DNA from: Psychrobacter aquimaris
GTDB taxonomy: Bacteria; Pseudomonadota; Gammaproteobacteria; Pseudomonadales; Moraxellaceae
Length of the DNA: 64,000 bases
NCBI RefSeq assembly: GCF_016107525.1
Contig: NZ_JABASR010000002.1
Coordinates: 186,001-250,000, forward strand
Reading direction: 5' to 3'
In this document: positions 37,086 through 46,500 of the stretch, one piece after another
How positions within the stretch are numbered: position 1 is the stretch's first letter
Layout: each line of letters opens with the position of its first letter
Notes under the pieces: model-generated
What the model was told of the DNA's origin: nothing
Databases searched by the model: none
Seen by the model: the letters and a program-made list of their open reading frames with translations, nothing else
Program-made: the position numbers and the translations under genes

Positions 37086-37502
37086 GGTTATAGTAAAGTT
37101 GGGCTGCCAACTAAAATACCTCCTTGTGTAGATACATTAGGAAAATCTCCTAGCTTTTATCTGATGTGTCGTGTAGCTCATGACATCGTGTGATTCATCT
37201 GAACCATACGATGTCAGTATTAGCCAAACTTAGCTTGTCCATTTCATAAGGCTTACGATGCTGAGGCCCGTGTCATTGAGATGATTGAAGCAGTAAAAGA
37301 AATGCAATCCGTCATACCATCGAAGCGTCACCGACTGCAGAGAAGAGACTTTAATAAAGCACGCTATAAAGAACAGCATTTAATCGAGAACTTCTTTGCA
37401 AAGATTAAGCAGTACCGTACGATTGCTACTCGTTATGACAAGTTAGCTCGTCATTTGTTCAAGGCATTTCATTTGGTTGCTTGCGCGGGGTGGCGTGATT
37501 GA
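37086..37502 (+). pseudogene. Degraded IS5-family transposase
   Basis: The frame from 37086 reads GYSKVGLPTKIPPCVDTLG and ends AHDIV before a stop, matching the GGLTTKIHA and AHD region of IS5-type DDE transposases. In the same frame, after three stops within about 45 bases, it resumes as KAYDAEARVIEMIEAV. It ends with HLIENFFAKIKQYRTIATRY and the usual C-terminus. A 9-bp inverted repeat (TGACATCGT and ACGATGTCA, 37181-37216) lies across the broken part. It is inactive. Confidence 0.8.
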
Positions 37503-37567
37503 TAATACGTTTGAGATGAAATTTACATAACGCGCTATAAAAATTAGGTTAAAGCCTCCGAAAGCAA

Positions 37568-37601
37568 AAAAGCCTATAGACATATTATCTATAGGCTTTT
37601 T
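37568..37601 (-). terminator. Intrinsic terminator after argD
   Basis: A 13-bp perfect stem, AAAAGCCTATAGA and TCTATAGGCTTTT, with a short loop. On the minus strand it ends in a T-run 30 bases beyond the argD stop. Confidence 0.88.
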
Positions 37602-37630
37602 GCGTGTTAGCGTTTGATTTAAACAATCAT

Positions 37631-38812
37631 TTAAAATGATGGCTTTAGTAAGTCAATCAAACGCTCAGCCACTTGTGTGCTTTCATCACGACTCATATTA
37701 AGCGGTGGTAGTAAGCGCACAACATGTCCACCAGTGACATTAATAATTAGCTTTTGCTCATCACGCGCACGATCAACTAGCTGACTACAGTCCATGTTTT
37801 CAGGCAAAGCGATACCAATCATCATACCTGCACCACGACTGCTGACGCCGTATTGTCCTAGTGTATCGACTAGCATTTCTCGAATAAACAGCCCTTCGGT
37901 AACGGCATTAGTCATGATATCACTGTTAGCCAATACGTCATATACGCTATGTACCACACGACTGGCCAGCGGCGTACCGCCATAAGTAGAGCCATGACTA
38001 CCTGCACCAAACAGGCCATTAGCACGCCCACGTACCATGCATGCACCTACTGGAAAACCGTTACCCAAGCCCTTAGCTGTCGTCAATACATCAGGACGCG
38101 CATTACTATGTTGATAAGCGAAGTATTTACCCGTACGGCCATTACCTGTCTGTACTTCATCCAACATAAATAGCCAGTTATGGGCTTCACACTCTGCCTG
38201 TAGTTCTTCAAGATACGTAAATCCGTTGGCAGCAGTATTTAAACCACCTTCACCTTGAATAGGCTCTACAAAGATGGCGCAAATTTCATCATGATCTTGC
38301 GCGGCTTGCTGAATCGCGGCAATATCGCCAAAGGGTACACGGATAAAATCCTCATCTAATGTATAAAACCCTTCACGGGCTTTTGGATTGGCAGTGGCTG
38401 ACAGTGACAGTAACGTACGACCATGGAATGACTGCTCCATAACGATGACTTTTGGGCGTTTAAAACCTTGCTGATGTGCATACAACCGTGCAAGTTTGAG
38501 CGCCGCTTCGTTCGCTTCAGCACCACTATTAGCAAAGAACACACTGTCCATTTGGGCAGCTGTACATAGCACTTCACCCGCACGCTCTTGCCAGTCGATA
38601 CCGAATAAATTACTGGTATGTATTAAAGTCGCTGCTTGCTGTTGAATGGCATCAGTCACTTGCGGGTGGCAATGCCCTAAGCCGCATACAGCAATACCAG
38701 TCAGTGCATCTAAATAAGGCGTCTCATCTTTGGTGTATAGCCAACTGCCTGAACCGCGTGTAAAGCTGATGGGTTGACGGTTATAAGTGGGCATCAGATA
38801 AGTAGCAGACAT
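37631..38812 (-). CDS. argD: Acetylornithine/succinylornithine aminotransferase family (ArgD-like)
   Basis: The 393-residue class III aminotransferase has the pyridoxal phosphate lysine K247 (TTAKGLGNGFPVGA), the FANSGAEANEAALKLAR block and the VEPIQGEGG and DEVQTGNGRTG motifs. These are typical of ArgD in arginine synthesis, where N-acetylglutamate semialdehyde is aminated. Related enzymes use other omega-amino substrates, so the exact role is likely but not certain. ATG 38812 has AAGGA eight bases upstream and is preferred to ATG 38821. It is 47 bases downstream of yacG and probably shares its transcript. Confidence 0.9.
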   Translation of the reverse strand: MSATYLMPTYNRQPISFTRGSGSWLYTKDETPYLDALTGIAVCGLGHCHPQVTDAIQQQAATLIHTSNLFGIDWQERAGEVLCTAAQMDSVFFANSGAEANEAALKLARLYAHQQGFKRPKVIVMEQSFHGRTLLSLSATANPKAREGFYTLDEDFIRVPFGDIAAIQQAAQDHDEICAIFVEPIQGEGGLNTAANGFTYLEELQAECEAHNWLFMLDEVQTGNGRTGKYFAYQHSNARPDVLTTAKGLGNGFPVGACMVRGRANGLFGAGSHGSTYGGTPLASRVVHSVYDVLANSDIMTNAVTEGLFIREMLVDTLGQYGVSSRGAGMMIGIALPENMDCSQLVDRARDEQKLIINVTGGHVVRLLPPLNMSRDESTQVAERLIDLLKPSF

Positions 38813-38859
38813 ATAAAACATCCTTAAGATGATAAGTTAGTTAAAAGAGAGGGTGTTTA

Positions 38860-39051
38860 TTATAGCTCGTCAGAAAAAGGCGTGGTTTCAGCAGGCAAGG
38901 TATAGTCTTCATTTGCCCATGCACCTAAGTCAATAAGTTTGCATTGACTGCTACAAAACGGTTTGTATTTATTGTCTTGCCATGCTGTTTTAGTACCACA
39001 ACGTGGGCAAGGATAGGTTTTAGGAGAAGTGTTGGGGGTAGATTCAGTCAT
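38860..39051 (-). CDS. yacG: DNA gyrase inhibitor/zinc protein YacG
   Basis: The 63-residue protein has the YacG zinc site C15-x2-C18 and C33-x3-C37 (CPRCGTKTAWQ and FCSSQCKLIDLGAWAN). In Escherichia coli YacG binds and inhibits DNA gyrase. In enteric bacteria it sits with coaE; here its neighbour is argD. No strong ribosome site is visible. Confidence 0.93.
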   Translation of the reverse strand: MTESTPNTSPKTYPCPRCGTKTAWQDNKYKPFCSSQCKLIDLGAWANEDYTLPAETTPFSDEL

Positions 39052-39260
39052 GATAAGGGTGAGAGTATCCTCGATTTATTTGTATGATTAACATCATTAG
39101 CGAGCGGCAGTCGGTCATTGTATCTATTCTCGTCTCGTATGCGCTTGATAGACTACGATAGCGTATTACTCGCTGTCGCTATATTACTATTGAAGTGGAT
39201 TGGCTATATAATAGCATGCGCCCGAATAATGGCAAAAGACAAATACTTTAAGGATAGTAG

Positions 39261-39938
39261 ATGACGGATAATATTGAGTTTACGCATCAGCAACAGCGTG
39301 CATTTCAACCAGAAAAGCTTTCGGCACCACGTGATTTTATTGTGCCAAACATCATTCACGACAATAAAAGTAGTATCCCTTTGATATTAGAAATTGGTGC
39401 AGGGAAGGGCAAGCATGCGCTTGGTTTTGCCGAAAAAAATACCGATAAGCATTTGATTGCAATTGAACGTACACGTAATAAATTCGACGCTTTTGCCAAA
39501 CTGGCAGTGCTACAAGATTCACCTAATTTAAATGCCATTCATGCTGATGCGATTGCATGGATTGTGCATGCCATTAAACCCAATAGTGTCAGTAAGATTT
39601 TCATTCTGTACCCCAATCCTGAACAGCACAACCCCAACCAGCAATGGCTAAACATGCCTTTCTTCGAGTTTCTATTGTCACGCTTGCACGTAGGTGGAGA
39701 GGTGGTACTAGTAACCAACATAGAAACCTATATGAATAATGCAGAACAGCAAGCAACTGAGACATGGTCGTTACCTAATGAGCGCTATCAAGTCGCTGAT
39801 GACAGTCAGCGCACGCATTTTGAAATAAAGTATTTAGCTCGTGGAGAAGTATGCTGGGAGCTTAATATGCGTAAGCCAGAAGGTTATAAAACCAGATTTG
39901 ACGAATGGCAGGCCGAGACTGTGAATCAAGTTAAATAG
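39261..39938 (+). CDS. TrmB-like SAM-dependent methyltransferase, divergent paralogue
   Basis: The 225-residue protein has the Rossmann SAM motif LEIGAGKG at residues 43-50, an AIER acidic strand end and HADA, as in tRNA (guanine-N7) methyltransferase TrmB. The TrmB signature after strand four is usually close to PDPWPKKRH, but here residues 117-128 read YPNPEQHNPNQQ. The DPW-Lys-Arg-His residues that bind and orient tRNA are thus replaced. A true TrmB is probably encoded elsewhere. The substrate is therefore uncertain, and a loss or change of tRNA specificity is possible. Confidence 0.8.
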   Translation: MTDNIEFTHQQQRAFQPEKLSAPRDFIVPNIIHDNKSSIPLILEIGAGKGKHALGFAEKNTDKHLIAIERTRNKFDAFAKLAVLQDSPNLNAIHADAIAWIVHAIKPNSVSKIFILYPNPEQHNPNQQWLNMPFFEFLLSRLHVGGEVVLVTNIETYMNNAEQQATETWSLPNERYQVADDSQRTHFEIKYLARGEVCWELNMRKPEGYKTRFDEWQAETVNQVK

Positions 39939-39966
39939 CCTAAGCAAATAAAATAATAAAAAATAA

Positions 39967-39987
39967 AACCGCCACAAAAAGGCGGTT
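39967..39987. terminator. Terminator between the TrmB-like and UbiB-like genes
   Basis: AACCGCC pairs with GGCGGTT over an ACAAAAA loop. On the minus strand it is followed by TTTTATTT, so it mainly ends the UbiB-like gene, and it also lies after the convergent methyltransferase gene. Confidence 0.75.
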
Positions 39988-40029
39988 CAAAAATTACTTA
40001 CTATTAAAGAATATTTGCTTCAATTAAGA

Positions 40030-41436
40030 CTATAAATAAGGTTTTACTAAGGTATCCGAATCAGTATAAGCATCAAGCACCGTTAGAAAAGTATAAGCAC
40101 CAATAAATTTTCGACTAATAAACATAAACTCTTTTGGTGGTAAATTGAACTCAAAAGACTGCATTGCTTTTGTAGCTTGTGTTGAAAGGCGAGAGTGAAG
40201 TTTACTATTAGCCCAAATATAACGGTCATCCTTATCTAGACAGTCGGCAGGAATGTCAGGGTTAGTCGCCGGATCGCTAAAAGGTTCAGTTGCCAATAAA
40301 AATAGCGCCGCCATATCAGAGCGTACTTTATCGCTCATACTATCAAAGAAATCATAACCCGTCATCGCAAGCATCATCGCCTGATGGTCATGGCGGTAGC
40401 CAGCTTTTAGTAAGCCATGCGCAATGGTTAAAAGGTTATTATCAAATTGACGAATAGCACCAAAATCTAGTAATACCAATTTGTCGATATCATCTTCATT
40501 TTCACTGACACGAACCAGATAATTACCGAAGTTGGGATCTGTCTGCATTTCACCCCACACAAAAATCTCTTGCATCATGATTTCGATGGCCGCCTGACCA
40601 ATAGCGTTACGACGCTCATGAGGTAATAATTGTAATGCCTCAGAAACTACGGTAATACCTGGCTCATAAGACATACAGAGTAGGCGCTTTTTGGAATAAG
40701 TACGATTAATCTTGGGAACCACATAACGCGGATCTTTACTCAAGCGTTCATAAAAGCGTTCTGTCGTCGCGGCTTCAGCTTCGTAGTCCACCTCATGGTG
40801 GAGTAGGTCACGTATTTCTTCAAACCAAGCATCTAGCGAACGGGTCTGCGGAACGATATTACTAACTTTTAATAATTGCTTAAATAAAGCAAGGTCCGAG
40901 TTGATTGCATCAGCAACACCTGGATATTGAATTTTTAGTACAACTTGCTCGCCAGTCGCAATCACTGTGGCGCGATGAACTTGGGCGAGAGACGCAGTAC
41001 CTATAGGAACCGTATCGACATCCAATTCACTTAATTTTTCACCCAGTAATTGCTGCAGGGTTTGTTGCATGGTTGACCATGATAATGTAGCGGTATCATC
41101 ATTTAGCGTTTGCAAGGCACGTGTGATTTCTGGTGGTAAAATATGTTCGCCATAAATTGCTAACATTTGACCGATTTTAACGACCGAACCTTTTAGCTTA
41201 CCTAGCTCTTCTGCGAGGTAGTTTGCTTGGGCCTCCATAAACACTTGGTTACGTGCTGTACGTGCTTCTTTATTTAAGAACATACCAGACACACTATTAC
41301 CCGCCCAACGGCGACCAATATTTAAGGAGGTTTTGGCAATCGACATTCGACGATCGAACCCTGAGGTTTTTAAGTTATCGATTGATTGCTTATTGCTAGA
41401 AGGTTTAGACGTATCATTTGCCATAAATATAATCAT
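40030..41436 (-). CDS. ABC1/AarF/UbiB-family kinase-like protein
   Basis: The 468-residue protein has the UbiB-family KxGQ motif (KLKGSVVKIGQM near residue 85), an alanine/serine loop (IGTASLAQVHRA), VVLKIQYPGV with the invariant lysine, and the catalytic-like QTDPNFGNYL and LLDFGAIRQ. In bacteria members such as UbiB support ubiquinone synthesis, probably as an ATPase. This copy lacks the usual pair of C-terminal transmembrane helices and is not next to ubiE or ubiJ. It may be a soluble paralogue resembling the ABC1/ADCK branch. ATG 41436 is used; ATG 41424 is an alternative. Confidence 0.85.
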   Translation of the reverse strand: MIIFMANDTSKPSSNKQSIDNLKTSGFDRRMSIAKTSLNIGRRWAGNSVSGMFLNKEARTARNQVFMEAQANYLAEELGKLKGSVVKIGQMLAIYGEHILPPEITRALQTLNDDTATLSWSTMQQTLQQLLGEKLSELDVDTVPIGTASLAQVHRATVIATGEQVVLKIQYPGVADAINSDLALFKQLLKVSNIVPQTRSLDAWFEEIRDLLHHEVDYEAEAATTERFYERLSKDPRYVVPKINRTYSKKRLLCMSYEPGITVVSEALQLLPHERRNAIGQAAIEIMMQEIFVWGEMQTDPNFGNYLVRVSENEDDIDKLVLLDFGAIRQFDNNLLTIAHGLLKAGYRHDHQAMMLAMTGYDFFDSMSDKVRSDMAALFLLATEPFSDPATNPDIPADCLDKDDRYIWANSKLHSRLSTQATKAMQSFEFNLPPKEFMFISRKFIGAYTFLTVLDAYTDSDTLVKPYL

Positions 41437-41619
41437 TCATCCAGTTGGTATTGATTTGTGGGTTCAAAACCTACAATACAAGGGAGATGCGATGTACGGG
41501 TACAAAATTGTATCATATAAAGCACATTTGGTTGATGAGCCTAAGCTTGCCAATAGCAGTTACTTTGTAAGACGCAGTATATATTTTCAGATTATAATCT
41601 TTGTAAAATGGATATCAAA

Positions 41620-41646
41620 AAATAAGACCTAGCGTGATGCTAGGTC
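41620..41646 (-). terminator. Intrinsic terminator after purD
   Basis: GACCTAGC pairs perfectly with GCTAGGTC over a GTGAT loop. On the minus strand it runs into TTATTTTTT, 77 bases beyond the purD stop. Confidence 0.85.
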
Positions 41647-41722
41647 GAATCATATAAGCTAAGAATCATTTGGTGTATTAGACTAAGGCTGGGAACAGCT
41701 CTAGCCTGATTTCTATTGGTTT

Positions 41723-43054
41723 CTAACTGTTTTCACGAGCAATGGCATGATGACCAATATCACGGCGATACTGTGCACCATCAAAACTAATAGCACCCGT
41801 TACTGCAAGTGCGGCTTGCTGAGCGTCTGAGATGCTATCTGCAAGAGCCGTCACGCATAAGACACGTCCGCCATTCGTCACCACTTCTTTTTCGCTGTCT
41901 ATAGCATCGCTGTCAGAAAAGGCTGTGCCAGCATGGAAGACTTTGACAGCGTTGTCATTATTGGCATCTAGCTCTGGCAAGCCAGCAATCACATCACCTT
42001 TGGATGATGTTTCAGGATAGCCTTTGGAAGCAATGACAATACCGAGGGCAGGGCGGCTGTCCCATTGCGCATCACTAGGCAACTGTCCTGCTAGACCTTG
42101 TGCAACCAAATCTACCATTGATGATTGTAAACGCATTAAAATAGGCTGAGTTTCTGGATCACCAAAACGGCAGTTAAATTCGATAACATAGGGGTCTCCG
42201 GCAGCATCAATCATAAGACCTGCATATAAAAATCCCGTATAAGGGTGACCCGCATTATTCATTGCATCAACCACTGGCTGGATGACTTGGGTCATGACTT
42301 TTTCATGGACATCTTGAGTGACAACTGGGGCAGGAGAGTAAGCGCCCATACCGCCTGTGTTCGGGCCTGTATCGCCTTCAAAAGCACGTTTATGGTCTTG
42401 GCTTGTTGCCATCGGTAAGATATTTTTACCATCAATCATACAAATAAAACTGGCTTCTTCGCCTTGCAAAAACTGCTCAATCACCACGCGGCTGCCTGCA
42501 TCACCGAATTTATTGTCGGCAAGCATATCATCGATGGCCTCATGTGCTTGTTCGATAGTTTCCGCAACGATGACTCCTTTACCAGCGGCAAGGCCATCGG
42601 CTTTGATAACGATTGGTGCGCCATGTTCATCGATATAAGCTTTGGCAGCCACAGCTTCAGTAAAACCTTTATAGGCTGCTGTAGGGATATTGTTTTGCTC
42701 CATAAATTCTTTGGCGAAGGTTTTGGAGCCTTCTAACTGCGCACAGTATGCTGTTGGTCCCCACGCTTTAATACCAGCATCACGGCAGGCATCAACGATA
42801 CCAGTGACCAAAGGCGCTTCTGGCCCGACGATGACCATATCAATGGCATTGTCTTGGCAAAACGCGATGATTGCACTATGTTCACTAGCATTCTCGTCTG
42901 CAGATTCTAAGACGACGTTTTGGCATTTAGGTTCAAGCGCTGTACCAGCATTACCAGGCGCGACGTAGACATTATTGACTTTATCGTCTTTTGCACACTG
43001 CCATGCTAACGCGTGTTCGCGACCACCTGAACCAATCACCAAAATATTCATCAT
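41723..43054 (-). CDS. purD: Phosphoribosylamine-glycine ligase
   Basis: The 443-residue ATP-grasp enzyme makes glycinamide ribonucleotide in purine synthesis. It starts MMNILVIGSGGREHALAW and shows the PurD loops KADGLAAGKGV, TGPNTGGMGAYSP and EFNCRFGDPETQP. AAGGGC stands seven bases before ATG 43054; the adjacent ATG 43051 could serve too. PurD is longer than many bacterial copies (about 430) because of short insertions near the C-terminus. It stands alone without purH. Confidence 0.95.
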   Translation of the reverse strand: MMNILVIGSGGREHALAWQCAKDDKVNNVYVAPGNAGTALEPKCQNVVLESADENASEHSAIIAFCQDNAIDMVIVGPEAPLVTGIVDACRDAGIKAWGPTAYCAQLEGSKTFAKEFMEQNNIPTAAYKGFTEAVAAKAYIDEHGAPIVIKADGLAAGKGVIVAETIEQAHEAIDDMLADNKFGDAGSRVVIEQFLQGEEASFICMIDGKNILPMATSQDHKRAFEGDTGPNTGGMGAYSPAPVVTQDVHEKVMTQVIQPVVDAMNNAGHPYTGFLYAGLMIDAAGDPYVIEFNCRFGDPETQPILMRLQSSMVDLVAQGLAGQLPSDAQWDSRPALGIVIASKGYPETSSKGDVIAGLPELDANNDNAVKVFHAGTAFSDSDAIDSEKEVVTNGGRVLCVTALADSISDAQQAALAVTGAISFDGAQYRRDIGHHAIARENS

Positions 43055-43509
43055 ACGTCTTGCCCTTAGCATTAAAGTTAATTATGAGTTAGCCACACAC
43101 TCTCAAATATACTGGCATATTCTAACAAAAAAGTCGTACCGATTGCCATGAGTATCCACTCGCCAGCAATTAATCGTCAAGAAAGAGTAAAACCTGTCTC
43201 ATGAGTAAATGTTATCGACATGTTGCTGATTCATGAAATGATGTTGTACGCTTTAGCTGGCACGCTATGTACGTTACACTTCACTAAATTAATGGTATTA
43301 GATCCCGATTGCGACATATTCCTAAAAATAAGGGTGAAAAAAGGAGAGAAACTTAAAATATCAAGAAAAAAACAGAATAAATTGCGTAAATGGATATACT
43401 GCTCCGCAGCACCAATAATGTTCCATATATTTATGCGGTGCCATTAGTTAGTACGAATTAATAAACTTAAATAAATGATAAATCAAATCTATAAAAAAGG
43501 ATGAAGGAC
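43055..43509. other. Gene-free divergent region between purD and the glutamate dehydrogenase gene
   Basis: This 455-base spacer has a 75-codon plus-strand frame (43220-43447) with no ribosome site, odd composition and no recognisable domain, which I regard as spurious. AT-rich sequence from 43440 to 43500 precedes the glutamate dehydrogenase start and likely contains its promoter. PurR-like operator sequence was not obvious. Confidence 0.5.
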
Positions 43510-46500
43510 ATGCCAAACTCCCTCAGTATCGCAAAAGAGCGCATCAGCCAGATAAGCGATATTGCTACCAGTTATGTACAAAAAGACAAATCATTATTTG
43601 ATCATTTTATTCATAGCTATTATCAGCCATTGCACGCAGAAGCAGCTGAGACCATCAGTAATGCTGACCTAGCGGGCATGGCACTACATCATTTTACGTT
43701 GCTCCAAGCCTATGATGGTAGCAAGCCACAACTGAAGGTGCTGAACCCCAAAGCAGAAGAGCAGCATTTTCACAGCTCACATACGGTTATTCAAATTGTC
43801 GCCTATGACAGACCGTTTTTAGTCGATACGATTTTGATGAGTCTTGAGGCTGAAGGTATCGATGTTCATCGTACTTATAACATCATTGTCAGTGTTGAGC
43901 GTGATGATAATGGTCATATTACCCATATTGAAGGTGCACATGAAAGCGCTACCTCTCATCTGTCTTTGATTCATTGTGAAATTGCTTATCAAAATGATGA
44001 GGATCTGGCTGCGCTACAGCAAATGTTATTGGCAAAAATTGATACGCTAGATACAGTCGTTGGTGATTGGAAGCAGATGCGTGCACAGCTGACGGATATC
44101 AAAGCTGAGCTATCAAAGAAACCATTACCAGAAGTCTTTTACTCGCAGCAAGAGATACAAGCGTTTTTAGATTGGATATTAGACGATCATTTTATATTCT
44201 TGGGTTACCGTGAATACCGTTTAGAAGGCGGGCAGGCTGTCGAAGTGAATTCTGAACCTGCTGATTTAGATTTGTTCGCCATTGGTAATAGCGGTCTTGG
44301 TCTATTACGCGGCGCTGAAGAAGACAAACTCTCAGAAAGTTTTAGCCAATTGCCAAAAGTATTAAAGCAACTATTGACTGAACCGCGAGTATTGATGTTG
44401 TCCAAATCAAGCCGTGTATCGCCTGTGCATCGTCCAGTATATATGGACTTTTTAGGTATTCATAAATTTGATGACAATGGTAAGCTGGTTGGTGAATATC
44501 GATTTATTGGTCTATTGACCTCACAAGCGTATCAACTGACTGTGCAACAAATCCCGCTATTACGTGAAAAAGCCAACAAGATTATGGCCATGGCGGAATT
44601 GCCACGTGACGGTCATGCGCACCATAAAATGATGCATGTGATTAATACGTTACCGCGTGACGACCTCTTTCAAGCCAGCGTAGAAGAGCTATATCCTATC
44701 GTTTCTGGTATTAGCCAGTTACAAGACAAGAAGAGTCTACGCCTATTCAGTCGTATTGATCATTATCAGCGTTTTGTCTCCTGCTTGGTCTATATCCCGC
44801 GTGACAAGTTCAACACTGAGCTACGTATCAAAGTACAAAATGTCCTAAAAGAAGCCTACGGTGGCACATCATCAGGTTTTACCACCGAATTTAATGAATC
44901 TGCTCATGCACGTGTTCATGTCCACGTGCGTACGGTGCCAGGTCAGGTAAAAGATGTTAACACTGCTGAGCTTGAAGCCAAGTTGGCTGCGTTAATGCAA
45001 TCATGGAGCGACAGCTATCAAAAAATGCTATTGGATAATGTGGGTGAGCAGCAAGCCAATGCTTTAAACCGTCGCTTTTTGAATTATATCCCTGCCGCTT
45101 ATCAAGAGCGTTTTGATGCCCGTACTGCGGTTGAAGATACCAAGCGTTTGGCTGTATTAACAGCAGAGCAGCCGATGATTTGGCATTTATACCAGTCAAC
45201 GGGCGATGCCAGCAACCAACTCCACCTGAAGCTTTATGGTCGTGAACAGCCTGTAATCTTATCCAAAGTCCTGCCAATCCTTGAAAACTTTGGTGTGTCT
45301 GTCATTTCAGCACAAACCTATGAGTTTGATCTGCCTGAGCAGCCCATTTGGATGCAAGAGTATGAGCTAACGTTAGAACACGTTGATACTGTTAACATGC
45401 AAGTGGTGCGTGGTCAGTTTGAAGACAGTCTCAAACAGATTTGGGCAGGACATGTTGAGAGTGATTCATTTAACGAGTTGGTATTGACGACCAATCTAGA
45501 TACTTATGATGTGGTGGTGCTACGAGCCTTATCACGCTATATGATGCAAGCAAAAGCCCCATTCTCTAGTACGTATATTCAGCAAACTGTGGTAAAAAAC
45601 AGCGATATTAGCGTGGCGCTAGGCTGTCTGTTTGATGCCCGTATGAATCCTAAGTACAGTGTAGATGAGCGCACAGAAAAAACCGCGCAGATTCAACAGC
45701 AGATCACTGCTGCGTTGACAGATGTGGATAGCCTAGATGAAGACCGTATCTTGCGTTGGTACTTAGATTTAATTAATGCAATGGTACGCACCAACTTCTA
45801 TCAAACCGATAGCAATGGTCAGCGTAAAGATCGCTTATCCTTTAAATTTTTGGCAGCAGATATTCCTAATCTGCCAAAACCAAAACCGATGTTTGAGATA
45901 TTCGTGTATTCGCCACGTGTTGAAGCGGTGCATTTGCGTGGTGGTAAAGTTGCCCGAGGTGGTCTGCGTTGGTCAGATCGTATGGAAGATTTCCGTACCG
46001 AAGTACTTGGTTTAGTCAAAGCACAGATGGTCAAAAATGCTGTGATCGTCCCGGTTGGTTCAAAAGGCGGCTTTATCGTCAAAACCAAAACCATGGCAGA
46101 TGGTCGTGACGAATTCCAAGCCGAAGGCATTGCTTGTTATCAAGCATTCCTACGCGGTATGCTCGATGTGACTGATAATATCGTCGATGGAAAAATTGTC
46201 CCGCCAGCCAACACCGTGCGCCATGATGAAGATGATCCGTACTTAGTGGTCGCAGCTGATAAAGGAACCGCCAGCTTCTCGGATATTGCTAATGCATTGT
46301 CTACTGAATATGATTTTTGGCTCGACGATGCCTTTGCTTCAGGCGGCTCGGTTGGTTACGACCACAAAGCCATGGGTATCACCGCACGCGGTGGTTGGGA
46401 GTCGGTCAAACGCCACTTCCGTATGCGTGGCATGGACATTCAGAACCATGATAACTTTACCGTGGTTGGTATTGGTGATATGAGTGGTGACGTATTCGGC

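Noticed and set aside
43220-43447. 75-codon plus-strand frame before gdhB
   Set aside because: No ribosome site, unusual Lys- and Cys-rich composition and no recognisable domain; likely chance in an intergenic region.
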